Assembly (NCBI GenBank): GCA_020633975.1
Contig: JACKCR010000005.1
Span: forward strand, 1-64,000
DNA length: 64,000 bases
Source: Candidatus Eiseniibacteriota bacterium
Lineage (GTDB): Bacteria; Eisenbacteria; RBG-16-71-46; CAIMUX01
Reading direction: 5' to 3'
A program made the translations under genes and the position numbers. The notes beneath the pieces were generated by a model. The model was not told where the DNA came from, ran no database searches, and was given only the letters and a program-made list of their open reading frames with translations. Within the stretch, counting starts at the first letter, position 1; every line of letters starts with the position of its first letter. Below are positions 7,098-15,803 of this stretch, in pieces.

Positions 7098-9080
7098 TCA
7101 GTCCATCCGCTTGCGCAGGTAGGTCGGGACGTCGAGCGGACGCCGCTTGGTCGACGGCCGGTCGAGCTCCTCGGCGTCGGTGAACTCCGGATCCGAAGAT
7201 GCCCAACGCGACTTCCTGAGTCCCGGGTCCGAGGTGTCACGGTCCTTGGGAAGGAAGAGCTCCGATTCGAGACCCGAGGCGCCGAACGCGATCGAGTCCG
7301 CGGGTCCGCGCCGTTCCCGCTCCGGGAGCCGTCCCCCCTCGGCCGGACGGGCTGCTCGCCGGTCCTCGCCACGGGCGTCCCGTGGATCCGCGGGACGTTG
7401 CTGGCGTCCGTCACGACCGCCGCGGCCCTGTCCTTCGGAGACACGCGGGTCTGCGTTCCGGCCGGGACGGCTCGGATTGCCGCCACGGGATCCGCCCTCT
7501 TCGGCACGCGCGGCCTGCGCCTCTCTCTCGGGATTGCGGCCCTGCTCGACATAGCGACCCGACGCGGCTTCCCGAGGATCGCGCGTCCACGCCGCTCGCT
7601 CTGGGTCGCGGGAGCTCCGAACCTCTTCGCGCCCTCCCCGCTGTGCGGATGTCTCGTCGCGATCGCGGCCGTAGTCCTGGTTCCGGTCGTAGTCCTGATC
7701 GCGTCCCGAACCTCTACCGTCCGCAGGGACGGGGCGCTCCATCCGGTCGGACGGCATCCGGTCGAACTCGGGATCGTGAGCCTCTGCGCCGCTCACACCG
7801 GCCATCCGGTCCTCGGGACGTCGGTGCGCTTCGTGGGCGAACTCGCGAGACCGGCCGTCGCGGCCCTCGCCTCCCCGTCCATGATCCGCGATGACGTCGT
7901 CATCGTGCCGATCCCAACCGCTATCGTCCCGCGGGTAGCCGTCTCCGTTCCCTTCACGGGACGTCAGCTCGTCTTCCGCGAGCACGTCCGACCACTCCTC
8001 GGCCTCGATCGCGCGCGGATCGTCGGCATCGGTCCCGTTCCCGTGAGACGCCGCGGCGTGACCGCGAGCCGCTTCCGCACGGGTCGGCTGCTGCGTCCGA
8101 ACGTCCGCCGTCTCGGCCGCCTTCACTTCGGGGAATCCGGTCGCGACGAGCGTGACCCGGATCTCGTCCTCCATGTTCGGATCGACGACCGCGCCCCAGA
8201 AGACGTCGGCTTCCTCGCCCACCTGATCGGAGACGAACTGCGCCGCTTGGGCCGCTTCGTGGAAGCCCATGCCCGGACCACCCTGGATGTTGACGAGGAC
8301 GGCCTCGGCCCCGCCGATGGCGAGGTCTTCGAGGAGAGGCGAGCTGACCGCCTTCTGCGCGGCCTCGAGCGCGCGGCCGTCGCCTGCTGCGGTTCCCGAA
8401 CCGAGGAGCGCATTGCCACGCCCGCGCATCACGGTGCGGACGTCGGCGAAGTCGAGGTTGATGATTCCGTGTCCCATGATGAGGTCGCTGATTCCGCGCG
8501 TGGCCTGGAGGAGAACGTCGTCGGCCATGAGGAGCGCGTCGTCGAAGCTGGTGCCCGGAGCAACGATCTGCATCAGCTTGTCGTTCGGAATCGCGATGAG
8601 GGTATCGACCTGTTCGGCCAGTGCTTCGAGCCCCCGCTTGGCCCGGCCCAGCTTCTTCTTGCCCTCGAAGGAGAACGGCTTCGTCACGATCCCGACGGTG
8701 AGGACGCCGAGCTCGCGCGCGATCCGCGCGATGACCGGCGCAGCGCCGGTGCCGGTTCCACCACCCATCCCTGCGGTGATGAAGACCATGTCCGCGCCTT
8801 CGATGATCGCCTCGATCTCGGCAGCATCTTCTTCGGCCGAGAGACGGCCGACCTCAGGGTCGCCGCCCGCACCGAGCCCTCGGGTCGTGTTCTTTCCGAT
8901 CGGCAGCCGGTTGTGACACGGCGAGAGCTCCAATGCCTGGAGATCGGTGTTGCTGACCCAGAACTCGACGTCCTTGAGACCGGCCTGGATCATCCGGTTG
9001 ACTGCGTTGGACCCACCGCCCCCGACTCCGAAGACCTTGAGTAGGGCTGGGGAACCTCCGCTTTCCACGATCTCCAACAT
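7098..9080 (-). CDS. ftsZ: Cell division protein FtsZ with a very long disordered C-terminal linker
   Basis: FtsZ is the tubulin-like GTPase that builds the division ring. The ATG at 9080 has GGAGGAG upstream at good spacing. The GTP-binding core (residues 1 to about 320) shows FGVGGGGSNAVNRM, the GGGTGTG signature in GMGGGTGTGAAPVIA, and the T7 catalytic loop NLDFADVRTVM. The last residues (LDVPTYLRKRMD) are the conserved peptide that binds FtsA. Between them lie about 320 residues rich in Arg, Asp, Glu and Gly with no visible fold, so the protein has 660 residues instead of the usual 350-400. It is the last classical dcw gene, separated from ftsA by a 203-base gap and followed by a hairpin. 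Confidence 0.97.
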   Translation of the reverse strand: MLEIVESGGSPALLKVFGVGGGGSNAVNRMIQAGLKDVEFWVSNTDLQALELSPCHNRLPIGKNTTRGLGAGGDPEVGRLSAEEDAAEIEAIIEGADMVFITAGMGGGTGTGAAPVIARIARELGVLTVGIVTKPFSFEGKKKLGRAKRGLEALAEQVDTLIAIPNDKLMQIVAPGTSFDDALLMADDVLLQATRGISDLIMGHGIINLDFADVRTVMRGRGNALLGSGTAAGDGRALEAAQKAVSSPLLEDLAIGGAEAVLVNIQGGPGMGFHEAAQAAQFVSDQVGEEADVFWGAVVDPNMEDEIRVTLVATGFPEVKAAETADVRTQQPTRAEAARGHAAASHGNGTDADDPRAIEAEEWSDVLAEDELTSREGNGDGYPRDDSGWDRHDDDVIADHGRGGEGRDGRSREFAHEAHRRPEDRMAGVSGAEAHDPEFDRMPSDRMERPVPADGRGSGRDQDYDRNQDYGRDRDETSAQRGGREEVRSSRDPERAAWTRDPREAASGRYVEQGRNPEREAQAARAEEGGSRGGNPSRPGRNADPRVSEGQGRGGRDGRQQRPADPRDARGEDRRAARPAEGGRLPERERRGPADSIAFGASGLESELFLPKDRDTSDPGLRKSRWASSDPEFTDAEELDRPSTKRRPLDVPTYLRKRMD

Positions 9081-9283
9081 GAGCGTCTCCTCCGATGCAG
9101 GCCGCGCCCTCCGTGGCGAGGCTTCGAACACAATGTCGTATTGGTGAGGATGCGAGGACTTCATGGCGGGCGTCCCTCGTATCTTGTCTAACTATGTCAT
9201 GTCTCCGTAGGGCTCGGCCACCTTCGTCCCGCCTGCGGCCCGATTCTCAGGTGACCCTGGTGTCGGCAAACGCCTCGTGCCTC
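9081..9283. other. 203-bp gap between ftsA and ftsZ
   Basis: This is one of only two sizeable gaps inside the dcw cluster. No gene is visible. It contains a patch poorer in GC around 9185-9205 with a TGACATAGT sequence on the minus strand that resembles an extended -10 element, but no convincing -35. The gap could hold an ftsZ promoter or leader; no specific site can be claimed. Confidence 0.35.
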
Positions 9284-10501
9284 TCACGAGAACGCTGCGC
9301 GGATCCAATCCTTCACCGGCCGGGAGACCCGACCGAACACTCCACGACCACTCCGGCTCTCGTCCGGTGCTTCCGCGTAGCGCAAGAGCCCGATCGCGAC
9401 GGAGAGACGGGGATCGAACGCGAGATCGCTCACTCCGGCCACCGCCTCGGACTGTCCGAGCCTCGTGGGGAGACCGAAGACTCGTTCGCACAGTTCGCGC
9501 GCATGCGGAAGGAGGGACGCGCCCCCCGTCAGCACGATGCCCCCGGCGAGAAGCTCGGGGTCGACGACACGTTCGACTTCGGCGCGGCAGAGGGAGAGCA
9601 CTTCCTCGACCCGCGCCTCGATGATCTCGGCGATCTCGCGCGCGGGAACGGAACGCCCCTCGCGGCCGCCGACTCCCGGGACCGGCACGGCGCCGTCGCC
9701 TGCCCGCGAGACGAGCGCGACTCCGTGACGAACCTTGATCCGTTCTGCTTCTTCGAGCGGGGTGCGCAGCCCGATCGCGAGATCGTGACTGACGGCACGC
9801 CCGCCGTAACCGATCGCGGCGGTGTGACGGACGGCGCCGCGTTCGAAGACGGCGAGGTCGGTCTTACCGCCGCCCATGTCGAGCAGGAGTGCGCCGAGCC
9901 CGCGTTCGTCTTCGGTCATGACCGCTTCGGCCGCGGCGAGCGGTTGGAGGATCAGGTTCTCGACCTTCACCCCCGCGCGGTCGATCGCGCGGAGCACGTT
10001 CTGCATCGCCGTCGACTGGACCGTGACCATATGCACTTCGGCTTCGAGGCGGACGCCGGTCATCCCGATCGGGTCCCCGATGCCGCGTTGCTCGTCCACC
10101 GTGAAGTCCCGCGGGAGGACGTGGAGTAGCTCCCGGTCCCCGGGAATGGCGACGGCTCGCGCCGCTTCGAGCACCCGGTCGACGTCGGCCTGGGTGATCT
10201 CGCGATCCTTGCGTGCGACTCCGATCACTCCGGACGAGTTGAGGGAACGGACGTGCTCACCCGAGATTCCGGCCACGACCTGCTTCGCGCCCACGCCGGC
10301 CATCTTCTCGGCCTGCTCCACCGACGCATGGATGGCGGAGATGGTCGCGTCGAGACCGACGACCATTCCTCGCTCCACTCCTTCGCAAGGCTGGTCTCCC
10401 ACTCCGAGGACGGTGAGTCCTCCCCCGGACTGGACCTCCGCGACCACGGTGAAGACCTTGGTCGTCCCGATGTCGAGGCTCGCTGCGATGCGCGATGTCA
10501 T
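9284..10501 (-). CDS. ftsA: Cell division protein FtsA
   Basis: FtsA is the actin-like ATPase that tethers FtsZ to the membrane. The ATG at 10501 has GAGGAGG upstream and overlaps the ftsQ stop as ATGA, giving 405 residues. The actin-fold motifs are SLDIGTTKV (phosphate 1), LLLDMGGGKTDLAVF (phosphate 2) and GGIVLTGGASLLP (adenosine). The last residues, GVFGRVSRPVKDWIRAAF, form the expected amphipathic membrane-targeting helix. The order ftsQ-ftsA-ftsZ is canonical. Confidence 0.97.
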   Translation of the reverse strand: MTSRIAASLDIGTTKVFTVVAEVQSGGGLTVLGVGDQPCEGVERGMVVGLDATISAIHASVEQAEKMAGVGAKQVVAGISGEHVRSLNSSGVIGVARKDREITQADVDRVLEAARAVAIPGDRELLHVLPRDFTVDEQRGIGDPIGMTGVRLEAEVHMVTVQSTAMQNVLRAIDRAGVKVENLILQPLAAAEAVMTEDERGLGALLLDMGGGKTDLAVFERGAVRHTAAIGYGGRAVSHDLAIGLRTPLEEAERIKVRHGVALVSRAGDGAVPVPGVGGREGRSVPAREIAEIIEARVEEVLSLCRAEVERVVDPELLAGGIVLTGGASLLPHARELCERVFGLPTRLGQSEAVAGVSDLAFDPRLSVAIGLLRYAEAPDESRSGRGVFGRVSRPVKDWIRAAFS

Positions 10502-11589
10502 GTCCGTCCTCCTCGGTCGCCGTCCACGGATCGATCCGTTTCCTCTTCCGACGACCGGCGAACGCCGGTCCGATCTCCTGGAGTTCCGGTCTTCGCGTCC
10601 CCGGTCCCGATGGCGCCCCGACCTTCGAGCCCGTCTCCCGCCTCCGCGTCCTTGAGTCTGTACCACTCTTCCTCTGGTACGCGCACTACGATCCGGTCCC
10701 GGAAGCGAAGGTCGAGGACGGCGTCGGTGCCGAGCCCTCGCTCTGCGAGGTCGCCGAGCACGAGGGGGATCCTGGACCAGAGGTGGGCGTTGAGGTACGG
10801 GTCCCAGAGGACCACGCGCTTGGGGTCACGGAAGAAGACCCGGAAGCGCCGCTCTCCTTCGTACTGGACCTGCGAGATCTGCGTCCAGAGCTGCGTGTTC
10901 TCGTTCCGGACGCGCTGGAGCTGCTCCCAGTAGTCCCCGCTCCCGGGGAGTTCGAGCGTCCTCCCGGGAAGACCGGGATCGATCCCAGGAGCGCTGAGGC
11001 ACGGCAGGTCGCTCGGGTCGAGGCTCGCCACGGCGGCGAGCAGCGTTCCGTCTTCCGCTACGACGCGGGCCGGCTCGCCGAGCCAACGGAACATCGGAGT
11101 CCGCTCTGAAACGCGAACGACGAGCCCGCGCGGGAAGTGATAACGGATCGCGACATCGTCGACCCGTGGGTAGGCGTCGAGCACCGCATCCTGATCGGCG
11201 GTGAACGCGTGCCACCAAGAGACTCCCGGTTCGATTCCAAGTGCGGACAGCACCGGTTCACTCTCGACCGCGCGGTTGCCCACGACGCGAACGTTCTGTG
11301 CCGTCCAGAGTGGAGAACCGGAAACGAATCCATGGACCACGACCGCGATCGTGACGACCGCGAGACCGAGAAGGGTCCAGCGAAGACCATGGGACGACTC
11401 TCTCGGAGACGCGTCCCCGCGAGGAATGCTGAGTTCGGCGATCTCTTCGTCCTTCGGCGAGCGGAGTCGATCGATCGGACGTCGGGAGCGCCCGAGGTCG
11501 AGCGACTCGAACCGCTTCCGTACGGCCGGATCCACGTCCGGGAGAGGACGGCGCTTTCGCGTCGAGTAGAGATCGAACTGATCAGCCAT
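10498..11589 (-). CDS. ftsQ: Cell division protein FtsQ (POTRA domain)
   Basis: FtsQ links cytoplasmic and periplasmic parts of the divisome. The ATG at 11589 has GGAGG six bases upstream and lies inside the last codons of murC, giving 363 residues. A basic cytoplasmic head (residues 1 to about 65) is followed by one transmembrane helix (WTLLGLAVVTIAVVVHGFV). Next come a POTRA domain starting AQNVRVVGNRAVESEPVLSAL and the beta domain containing FRDPKRVVLWDP. A hydrophilic C-terminal tail of about 45 residues, rich in Gly, Asp and Arg, has no counterpart in typical FtsQ. Confidence 0.93.
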   Translation of the reverse strand: MADQFDLYSTRKRRPLPDVDPAVRKRFESLDLGRSRRPIDRLRSPKDEEIAELSIPRGDASPRESSHGLRWTLLGLAVVTIAVVVHGFVSGSPLWTAQNVRVVGNRAVESEPVLSALGIEPGVSWWHAFTADQDAVLDAYPRVDDVAIRYHFPRGLVVRVSERTPMFRWLGEPARVVAEDGTLLAAVASLDPSDLPCLSAPGIDPGLPGRTLELPGSGDYWEQLQRVRNENTQLWTQISQVQYEGERRFRVFFRDPKRVVLWDPYLNAHLWSRIPLVLGDLAERGLGTDAVLDLRFRDRIVVRVPEEEWYRLKDAEAGDGLEGRGAIGTGDAKTGTPGDRTGVRRSSEEETDRSVDGDRGGRT

Positions 11590-12988
11590 GCGCCGCCTCC
11601 GTCCCATTCGGGAGGGGAACGAGTCGATCGAGCACCTGCGTTCCCCAGCGCGACACGGAGCCCGCACCGAGGGTGAGGAAGACGTCGCCCGAGCGCAGGA
11701 TCTCAGGAAGCGTGCAGAGAACGTCCGCTTCGGTCGCCACGTGGATCGCGTCTACGTCGCGAAGAGAACGGAGCGGCCCTTCGATGAGCGACGTGTCGAC
11801 GCCGGGAATCGGCTTCTCGCCGCCCGGGTAGATGTCGGTGAGGCAGAGCACGTCGACCTTCGCGAGCACCTCGGCGAACTCCCGCGCCAACGCCTGCGTC
11901 CGCGTATAGCGATGTGGCTGGAAGAGCACGACGAGACGCCGGTCCGGATAGACCGAGCGCGCCGCGGAGAGCGCGGCCGCGATCTCGGTCGGATGGTGAC
12001 CGTAGTCGTCCACCCGCACGACTCCTCCGACCTCCGGATAGACCTCGAAGCGTCGACCGACGCCCGCGAATCCATCGAGCGCGTCGAGACACTTCTCCGG
12101 CTGGATCCCGACTTCGAGCCCGACCGCGATGCTTGCGAGCGCGTTGAGAACGTTGTGACGCCCCGGCAGCGAAACGTGAGCACGTCCGAGCGACTCCCCC
12201 GCGCTCACGACGCGGAAGCTCTGTCCGAGGCCGTCCACTTGCAGCTCGGTCGCGCGGAGTCGGTTGTCTTCACCGAATCCGTAGGTGAGGACACGCTTCC
12301 GCATCTGCGGAAGGATCGCGCGAACGTTCGGGTCGTCGCCGCACACGACCGCGAGGCCGTAGAACGGAACGCGACGCATGAACTTCGCGAACGCTTTGCG
12401 GACGTGGAGAAGACTCTTGTAGTGATCGAGGTGTTCGCGGTCGATGTTCGTGATCACCGCGATGCGCGGCGAGAGGTCGAGGAAAGAACCATCGCTCTCG
12501 TCCGCCTCGGCGACGAGATAGTCGCCTTTCCCCACCGACGCGTTGCTCCCGATCTTCTTGAGCTGACCTCCGACGATGACGGTCGGTTCGAGCCCTGCCC
12601 GATCGAGGATGTGTCCGACGAGCGAAGTCGTGGTCGTCTTTCCGTGGGATCCTGCCACCGCGATGCCGCGGCGGAGGCGCATGATCTCCGCGAGCATCTC
12701 GCCGCGACCGAGCACGGCGATGCCGCGCGCCCTGGCCCGCCGACGTTCCGGATTGCTCGCGCCGATCGCCGAGGAGTGCACGACGAGATCGACTTCATCG
12801 ACGTTCTCCGCCCGGTGGCCCAAGACGACGTGCGCGCCGAGTCGCTCCAGACGCTCCGTCACCTCGGACCGGGAGAGGTCCGAACCGCTCACCCGGTAGC
12901 CCATGGTGAGAAGCACCTCGGCGAGCCCGCTCATTCCGGTGCCGCCGATCCCGACGAAGTGGATCCGTTCTACTTGCGCCGGACTCAC
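11582..12988 (-). CDS. murC: UDP-N-acetylmuramate--L-alanine ligase MurC
   Basis: MurC adds L-alanine to UDP-MurNAc in the cytoplasm, using ATP. The protein has 468 residues, normal for the family. The GGTGMSGLAE nucleotide loop is at the N-terminus, the P-loop is AGSHGKTTTTS, and NIDREHLDHY, GRHNVLNALA and DDYGHHPTEI are all in place. The GTG at 12988 has GGAGG upstream and overlaps the murG stop as GTGA. It sits directly before ftsQ; murB and ddl, which often lie here, are absent. Confidence 0.97.
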   Translation of the reverse strand: MSPAQVERIHFVGIGGTGMSGLAEVLLTMGYRVSGSDLSRSEVTERLERLGAHVVLGHRAENVDEVDLVVHSSAIGASNPERRRARARGIAVLGRGEMLAEIMRLRRGIAVAGSHGKTTTTSLVGHILDRAGLEPTVIVGGQLKKIGSNASVGKGDYLVAEADESDGSFLDLSPRIAVITNIDREHLDHYKSLLHVRKAFAKFMRRVPFYGLAVVCGDDPNVRAILPQMRKRVLTYGFGEDNRLRATELQVDGLGQSFRVVSAGESLGRAHVSLPGRHNVLNALASIAVGLEVGIQPEKCLDALDGFAGVGRRFEVYPEVGGVVRVDDYGHHPTEIAAALSAARSVYPDRRLVVLFQPHRYTRTQALAREFAEVLAKVDVLCLTDIYPGGEKPIPGVDTSLIEGPLRSLRDVDAIHVATEADVLCTLPEILRSGDVFLTLGAGSVSRWGTQVLDRLVPLPNGTEAAHG

Positions 12989-14664
12989 GACTCACCCTCC
13001 GTCGCCCCACTCTTGCCACCGTTCCCGGGAGATCCGCCGTCGCCGGAGCCACCGCGCGCACCACCTCCGGATCCTTCGCCGCCGTTCGACGCTCCCGCCG
13101 AGCGGGCGCGCGACTCTCCGGATCCGCGCCTCCGCCGCCGACGACGGCTCGCGCCCGAGTTCCGGGAGCTGGTGGCCGGTGCGCCCTCGGCGCCGGGAGT
13201 CGTGACGACCGCGGCCGCCTCTCCCGCACCGGAATCGACCTCCGCTGCTGCGCTGACGGCGCTCTCGGTCTGCCGCCCATTCGGACGCGCCTCGCCCGCG
13301 TTCGCGCCTCCACGGCGTCCGCGGTCGCGGCGCTCGCCGCCTCCACCCTCCTGGGTGCGCCGACCGCTGGGCCGTCCGCCGTCCCGTCCCGCGGAGTCGC
13401 TGCGCCCCCGCCGGCCGTCCTGGCGTTGGTCGGAGCGGCCGTCCGGCCTTCCATCACGTCCCCCACCTGGGCCCGTGCGCGGACCACCGGGACGCTCGCG
13501 TCGTCCCCGGTCGGGACCGCGTCCGGAACGACCGCGATCTTCGCGTTCGTCCTCGGCTGCCGCGAGATCCACCGCACCGCCGAAGCCGAGGAGAGCGCGC
13601 GCAATCTCCTCGGTCGCATCGGGCCGCGCGAGGCGTCTCGCGTTCATCGACATCTTCCGCAGCTCCACGTGGTCTTCGAGGAGCGTGACGATCTGATCGT
13701 GCAGGTCCTTCCCCGAGAGGAACCGGTCCTCGATCACGATCGCGGCGCCCCCTTCCCGGAGTTGGTCCGCGTTGAGGAGCTGGTGGTTGTCCATCGCGTG
13801 CGGATAGGGCACGAGCACGGACGGAAGTCCGCACGCCTCGAGCTCCGAGATGGTCATTGCGCCAGCCCGCGCGACGACGAGATCTGCAACCGCGTATGCG
13901 TCGCCCATGTTCGGGATGAACCGGCGCACCCAACTCTTGGCCGGCTGCTCCCGGCACCGCTCGACCATCCACTCGTGGTCGCGCTGTCCGGACTGGATGA
14001 GGAACTGCACGTCCTCGCGCTCGCCGAAGTAACCGAGCGCGTCGACCATCGCCTGGTTGATCGAGTGTGCACCCTGGCTGCCGCCGAGAACCAAGACCGT
14101 CTTCCGTCCTTCCTCGAGACGGAACTGACGGATCGCCCGAGGCCGCGAACCGTTCACCACCTGTTCACGGAGCGGATTGCCGGAAAGGCGGAGGTGATCG
14201 CGCCGAGGGAAGAAACGCCGCGCGCTCGAGAACCCGAGGAAGACGCGTTCCGCCTTCCGAGAGGCGAACCGGTTGGCCCGTCCGGGAACGCTGTTCTGCT
14301 CGTGGAGAACGATCGGGATCCGCGCGAGCCAGGACGCGAAGACGACCGGAGCCGACGCGTAGCCTCCCGTGGAGAAGACGACGTCCGGCGCGAACTCGCC
14401 GAGGATGGTCCGCGCCACCCGCACCGCCTTGACCCCTGCAGACATCGCTTTGAACAGCTGCGGACTGGGCTTGCGCGGGAAGCCGACCGACTCGAGTCCG
14501 CGGAAACCGTATCCGGCTTCCGGAACCTCGCGGCTCTCCATGCCTCGGTTCGAACCGACGAACAGGATGTTGTCCGCACCGAGCTTCGGCTTGAGTGCGT
14601 CGGCGACGGCAAGCGCCGGATAGAGATGTCCTCCGGTGCCGCCACCGGTGATGAGGATCTTCAC
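12985..14664 (-). CDS. murG: MurG glycosyltransferase with a long Arg/Gly-rich C-terminal extension
   Basis: MurG transfers GlcNAc from UDP-GlcNAc to lipid I, making lipid II on the inner membrane face. The core (residues 1 to about 366) has GGGTGGHLYPALAVA, HEQNSVPGRANR, VLGGSQGAHSIN and the donor-site segment RAGAMTISELEACGLPSVLVPYPHAMDNHQ. The remaining 190 or so residues are low-complexity, first Arg/Gly/Asp-rich and then Ala/Ser/Gly-rich with an RRRRRRRG run. The total is 559 residues against about 360 normally. The start GTG (14664) overlaps the ftsW stop and the end overlaps the murC start, so the extension is bounded by tight coupling rather than by a gap. Confidence 0.95.
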   Translation of the reverse strand: MKILITGGGTGGHLYPALAVADALKPKLGADNILFVGSNRGMESREVPEAGYGFRGLESVGFPRKPSPQLFKAMSAGVKAVRVARTILGEFAPDVVFSTGGYASAPVVFASWLARIPIVLHEQNSVPGRANRFASRKAERVFLGFSSARRFFPRRDHLRLSGNPLREQVVNGSRPRAIRQFRLEEGRKTVLVLGGSQGAHSINQAMVDALGYFGEREDVQFLIQSGQRDHEWMVERCREQPAKSWVRRFIPNMGDAYAVADLVVARAGAMTISELEACGLPSVLVPYPHAMDNHQLLNADQLREGGAAIVIEDRFLSGKDLHDQIVTLLEDHVELRKMSMNARRLARPDATEEIARALLGFGGAVDLAAAEDEREDRGRSGRGPDRGRRERPGGPRTGPGGGRDGRPDGRSDQRQDGRRGRSDSAGRDGGRPSGRRTQEGGGGERRDRGRRGGANAGEARPNGRQTESAVSAAAEVDSGAGEAAAVVTTPGAEGAPATSSRNSGASRRRRRRRGSGESRARSAGASNGGEGSGGGARGGSGDGGSPGNGGKSGATEGES

Positions 14665-15803
14665 ATGGCCCTCGATGGCCTCCTCATGATGTTCGGCGCA
14701 GTGCGGATCGGAACGGCACGGGGTCTGACCGAGCGCGAGATCGAGAGAAGGATCCCGACGGCGGCCAGGTTGACCATGAGGGAACTCCCGCCGTGGCTGA
14801 TGAACGGAAGCGGAACGCCAGTGACGGGCCCGAGCCCGAGCACGACGAACGCGTGGAGGAACACGTTCACTGCCAAGTTGAGGGTGATCCCGGCAGCCAA
14901 GAGCTGCGAGAACGGATCGCTCGCGAGGCGGGCGATCCTGAGACCCCGGTAGATGACGACTCCGAACAGCGTGAACAACACGAGCATGCCTATGAAACCC
15001 AGTTCCTCCCCGATCACCGCGAGGATGAAGTCGGTATGGGGGAACGGTAGGTAGAGATACTTCTGCAGACCTTCTCCCAGCCCCTTGCCGAAGAACCCAC
15101 CGGATCCCACGGCGATGAGGGACTGCTGTACCTGATAAGACGACGCGCCACCGCTCTGGTGGACCCAGAACTGGCGAACGCGCTCGAGCTGGTACGGCTC
15201 GAGCAACAAGACGCCGATTGCGCCGGGCAACGCAGCGAGCGCAAGCCGGTAGACCGGCTGCCCCGCGAGGAACAGAAGCCCGAAACCCAACATCACGATC
15301 AGTGCGGCCGAGGAAAGGTTCGGCTGAACGAGCACAAGTCCCGCCGTCACGAAGATGGCGGCCAGCGGCCAGCTGAGTCCTTTCCAGCCGCTCTCGGCCC
15401 ACCGTTCCCTGTGGGCCACGAAAGATGCGAGGAAGAGCACGAGTGCGACGCGTGCGAACTCCGCGGGCTGGGCCGAAAACGGGCCCAGATCGAGGAAACG
15501 CCTCGTCCCTCTTCCGCCGGTCGAGAGGCCGGGCAACATCACGAGGACGAGTCCAACCAAGACGATGCCCAAGGCCAGCCACGCCAGCCGTCCCCGGAAG
15601 TGGAAGTGGGAGATGCGAGAAAGCGCCGCGAGCGCGATCCATCCCAACGCCAGTTTCGGAAGGAACGACCGAACGTAGGCCGTCTGCGAGCTGGCCTCGA
15701 CCATGGCCAGGATCGCGCTGGAAGAATAGACCATGAGGACACCGAGGAGACAGAGGAAGATCACGGCAGCCAGGAGGATGGAGTCCATCCGGCGGTCTTT
15801 CAT
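14661..15803 (-). CDS. ftsW: Septal peptidoglycan glycosyltransferase FtsW (SEDS family)
   Basis: FtsW polymerises lipid II at the septum together with FtsI. The protein has 380 residues and about ten hydrophobic segments, starting with SILLAAVIFLCLLGVLMVYSSS. The family-typical segments PFSAQPAEFARVALVLFLA, PFPHTDFILAVIGEELGF (the loop carrying the catalytic Asp) and TGVPLPFISHGGSS are present. The ATG at 15803 overlaps the murD stop as ATGA, and the stop overlaps the murG GTG. Confidence 0.96.
   Translation of the reverse strand: MKDRRMDSILLAAVIFLCLLGVLMVYSSSAILAMVEASSQTAYVRSFLPKLALGWIALAALSRISHFHFRGRLAWLALGIVLVGLVLVMLPGLSTGGRGTRRFLDLGPFSAQPAEFARVALVLFLASFVAHRERWAESGWKGLSWPLAAIFVTAGLVLVQPNLSSAALIVMLGFGLLFLAGQPVYRLALAALPGAIGVLLLEPYQLERVRQFWVHQSGGASSYQVQQSLIAVGSGGFFGKGLGEGLQKYLYLPFPHTDFILAVIGEELGFIGMLVLFTLFGVVIYRGLRIARLASDPFSQLLAAGITLNLAVNVFLHAFVVLGLGPVTGVPLPFISHGGSSLMVNLAAVGILLSISRSVRPRAVPIRTAPNIMRRPSRAM

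Noticed and set aside
6618-9044. Plus-strand open frame of about 800 codons antisense to ftsZ
   Set aside because: It mirrors the ftsZ coding frame in GC-rich DNA, has no recognisable domain and lacks a ribosome site. ftsZ is certain.
11588-13696. Plus-strand open frame of about 700 codons across murC and murG
   Set aside because: Antisense shadow of two well-conserved genes, with Arg/Glu/Pro-rich composition typical of such shadows.
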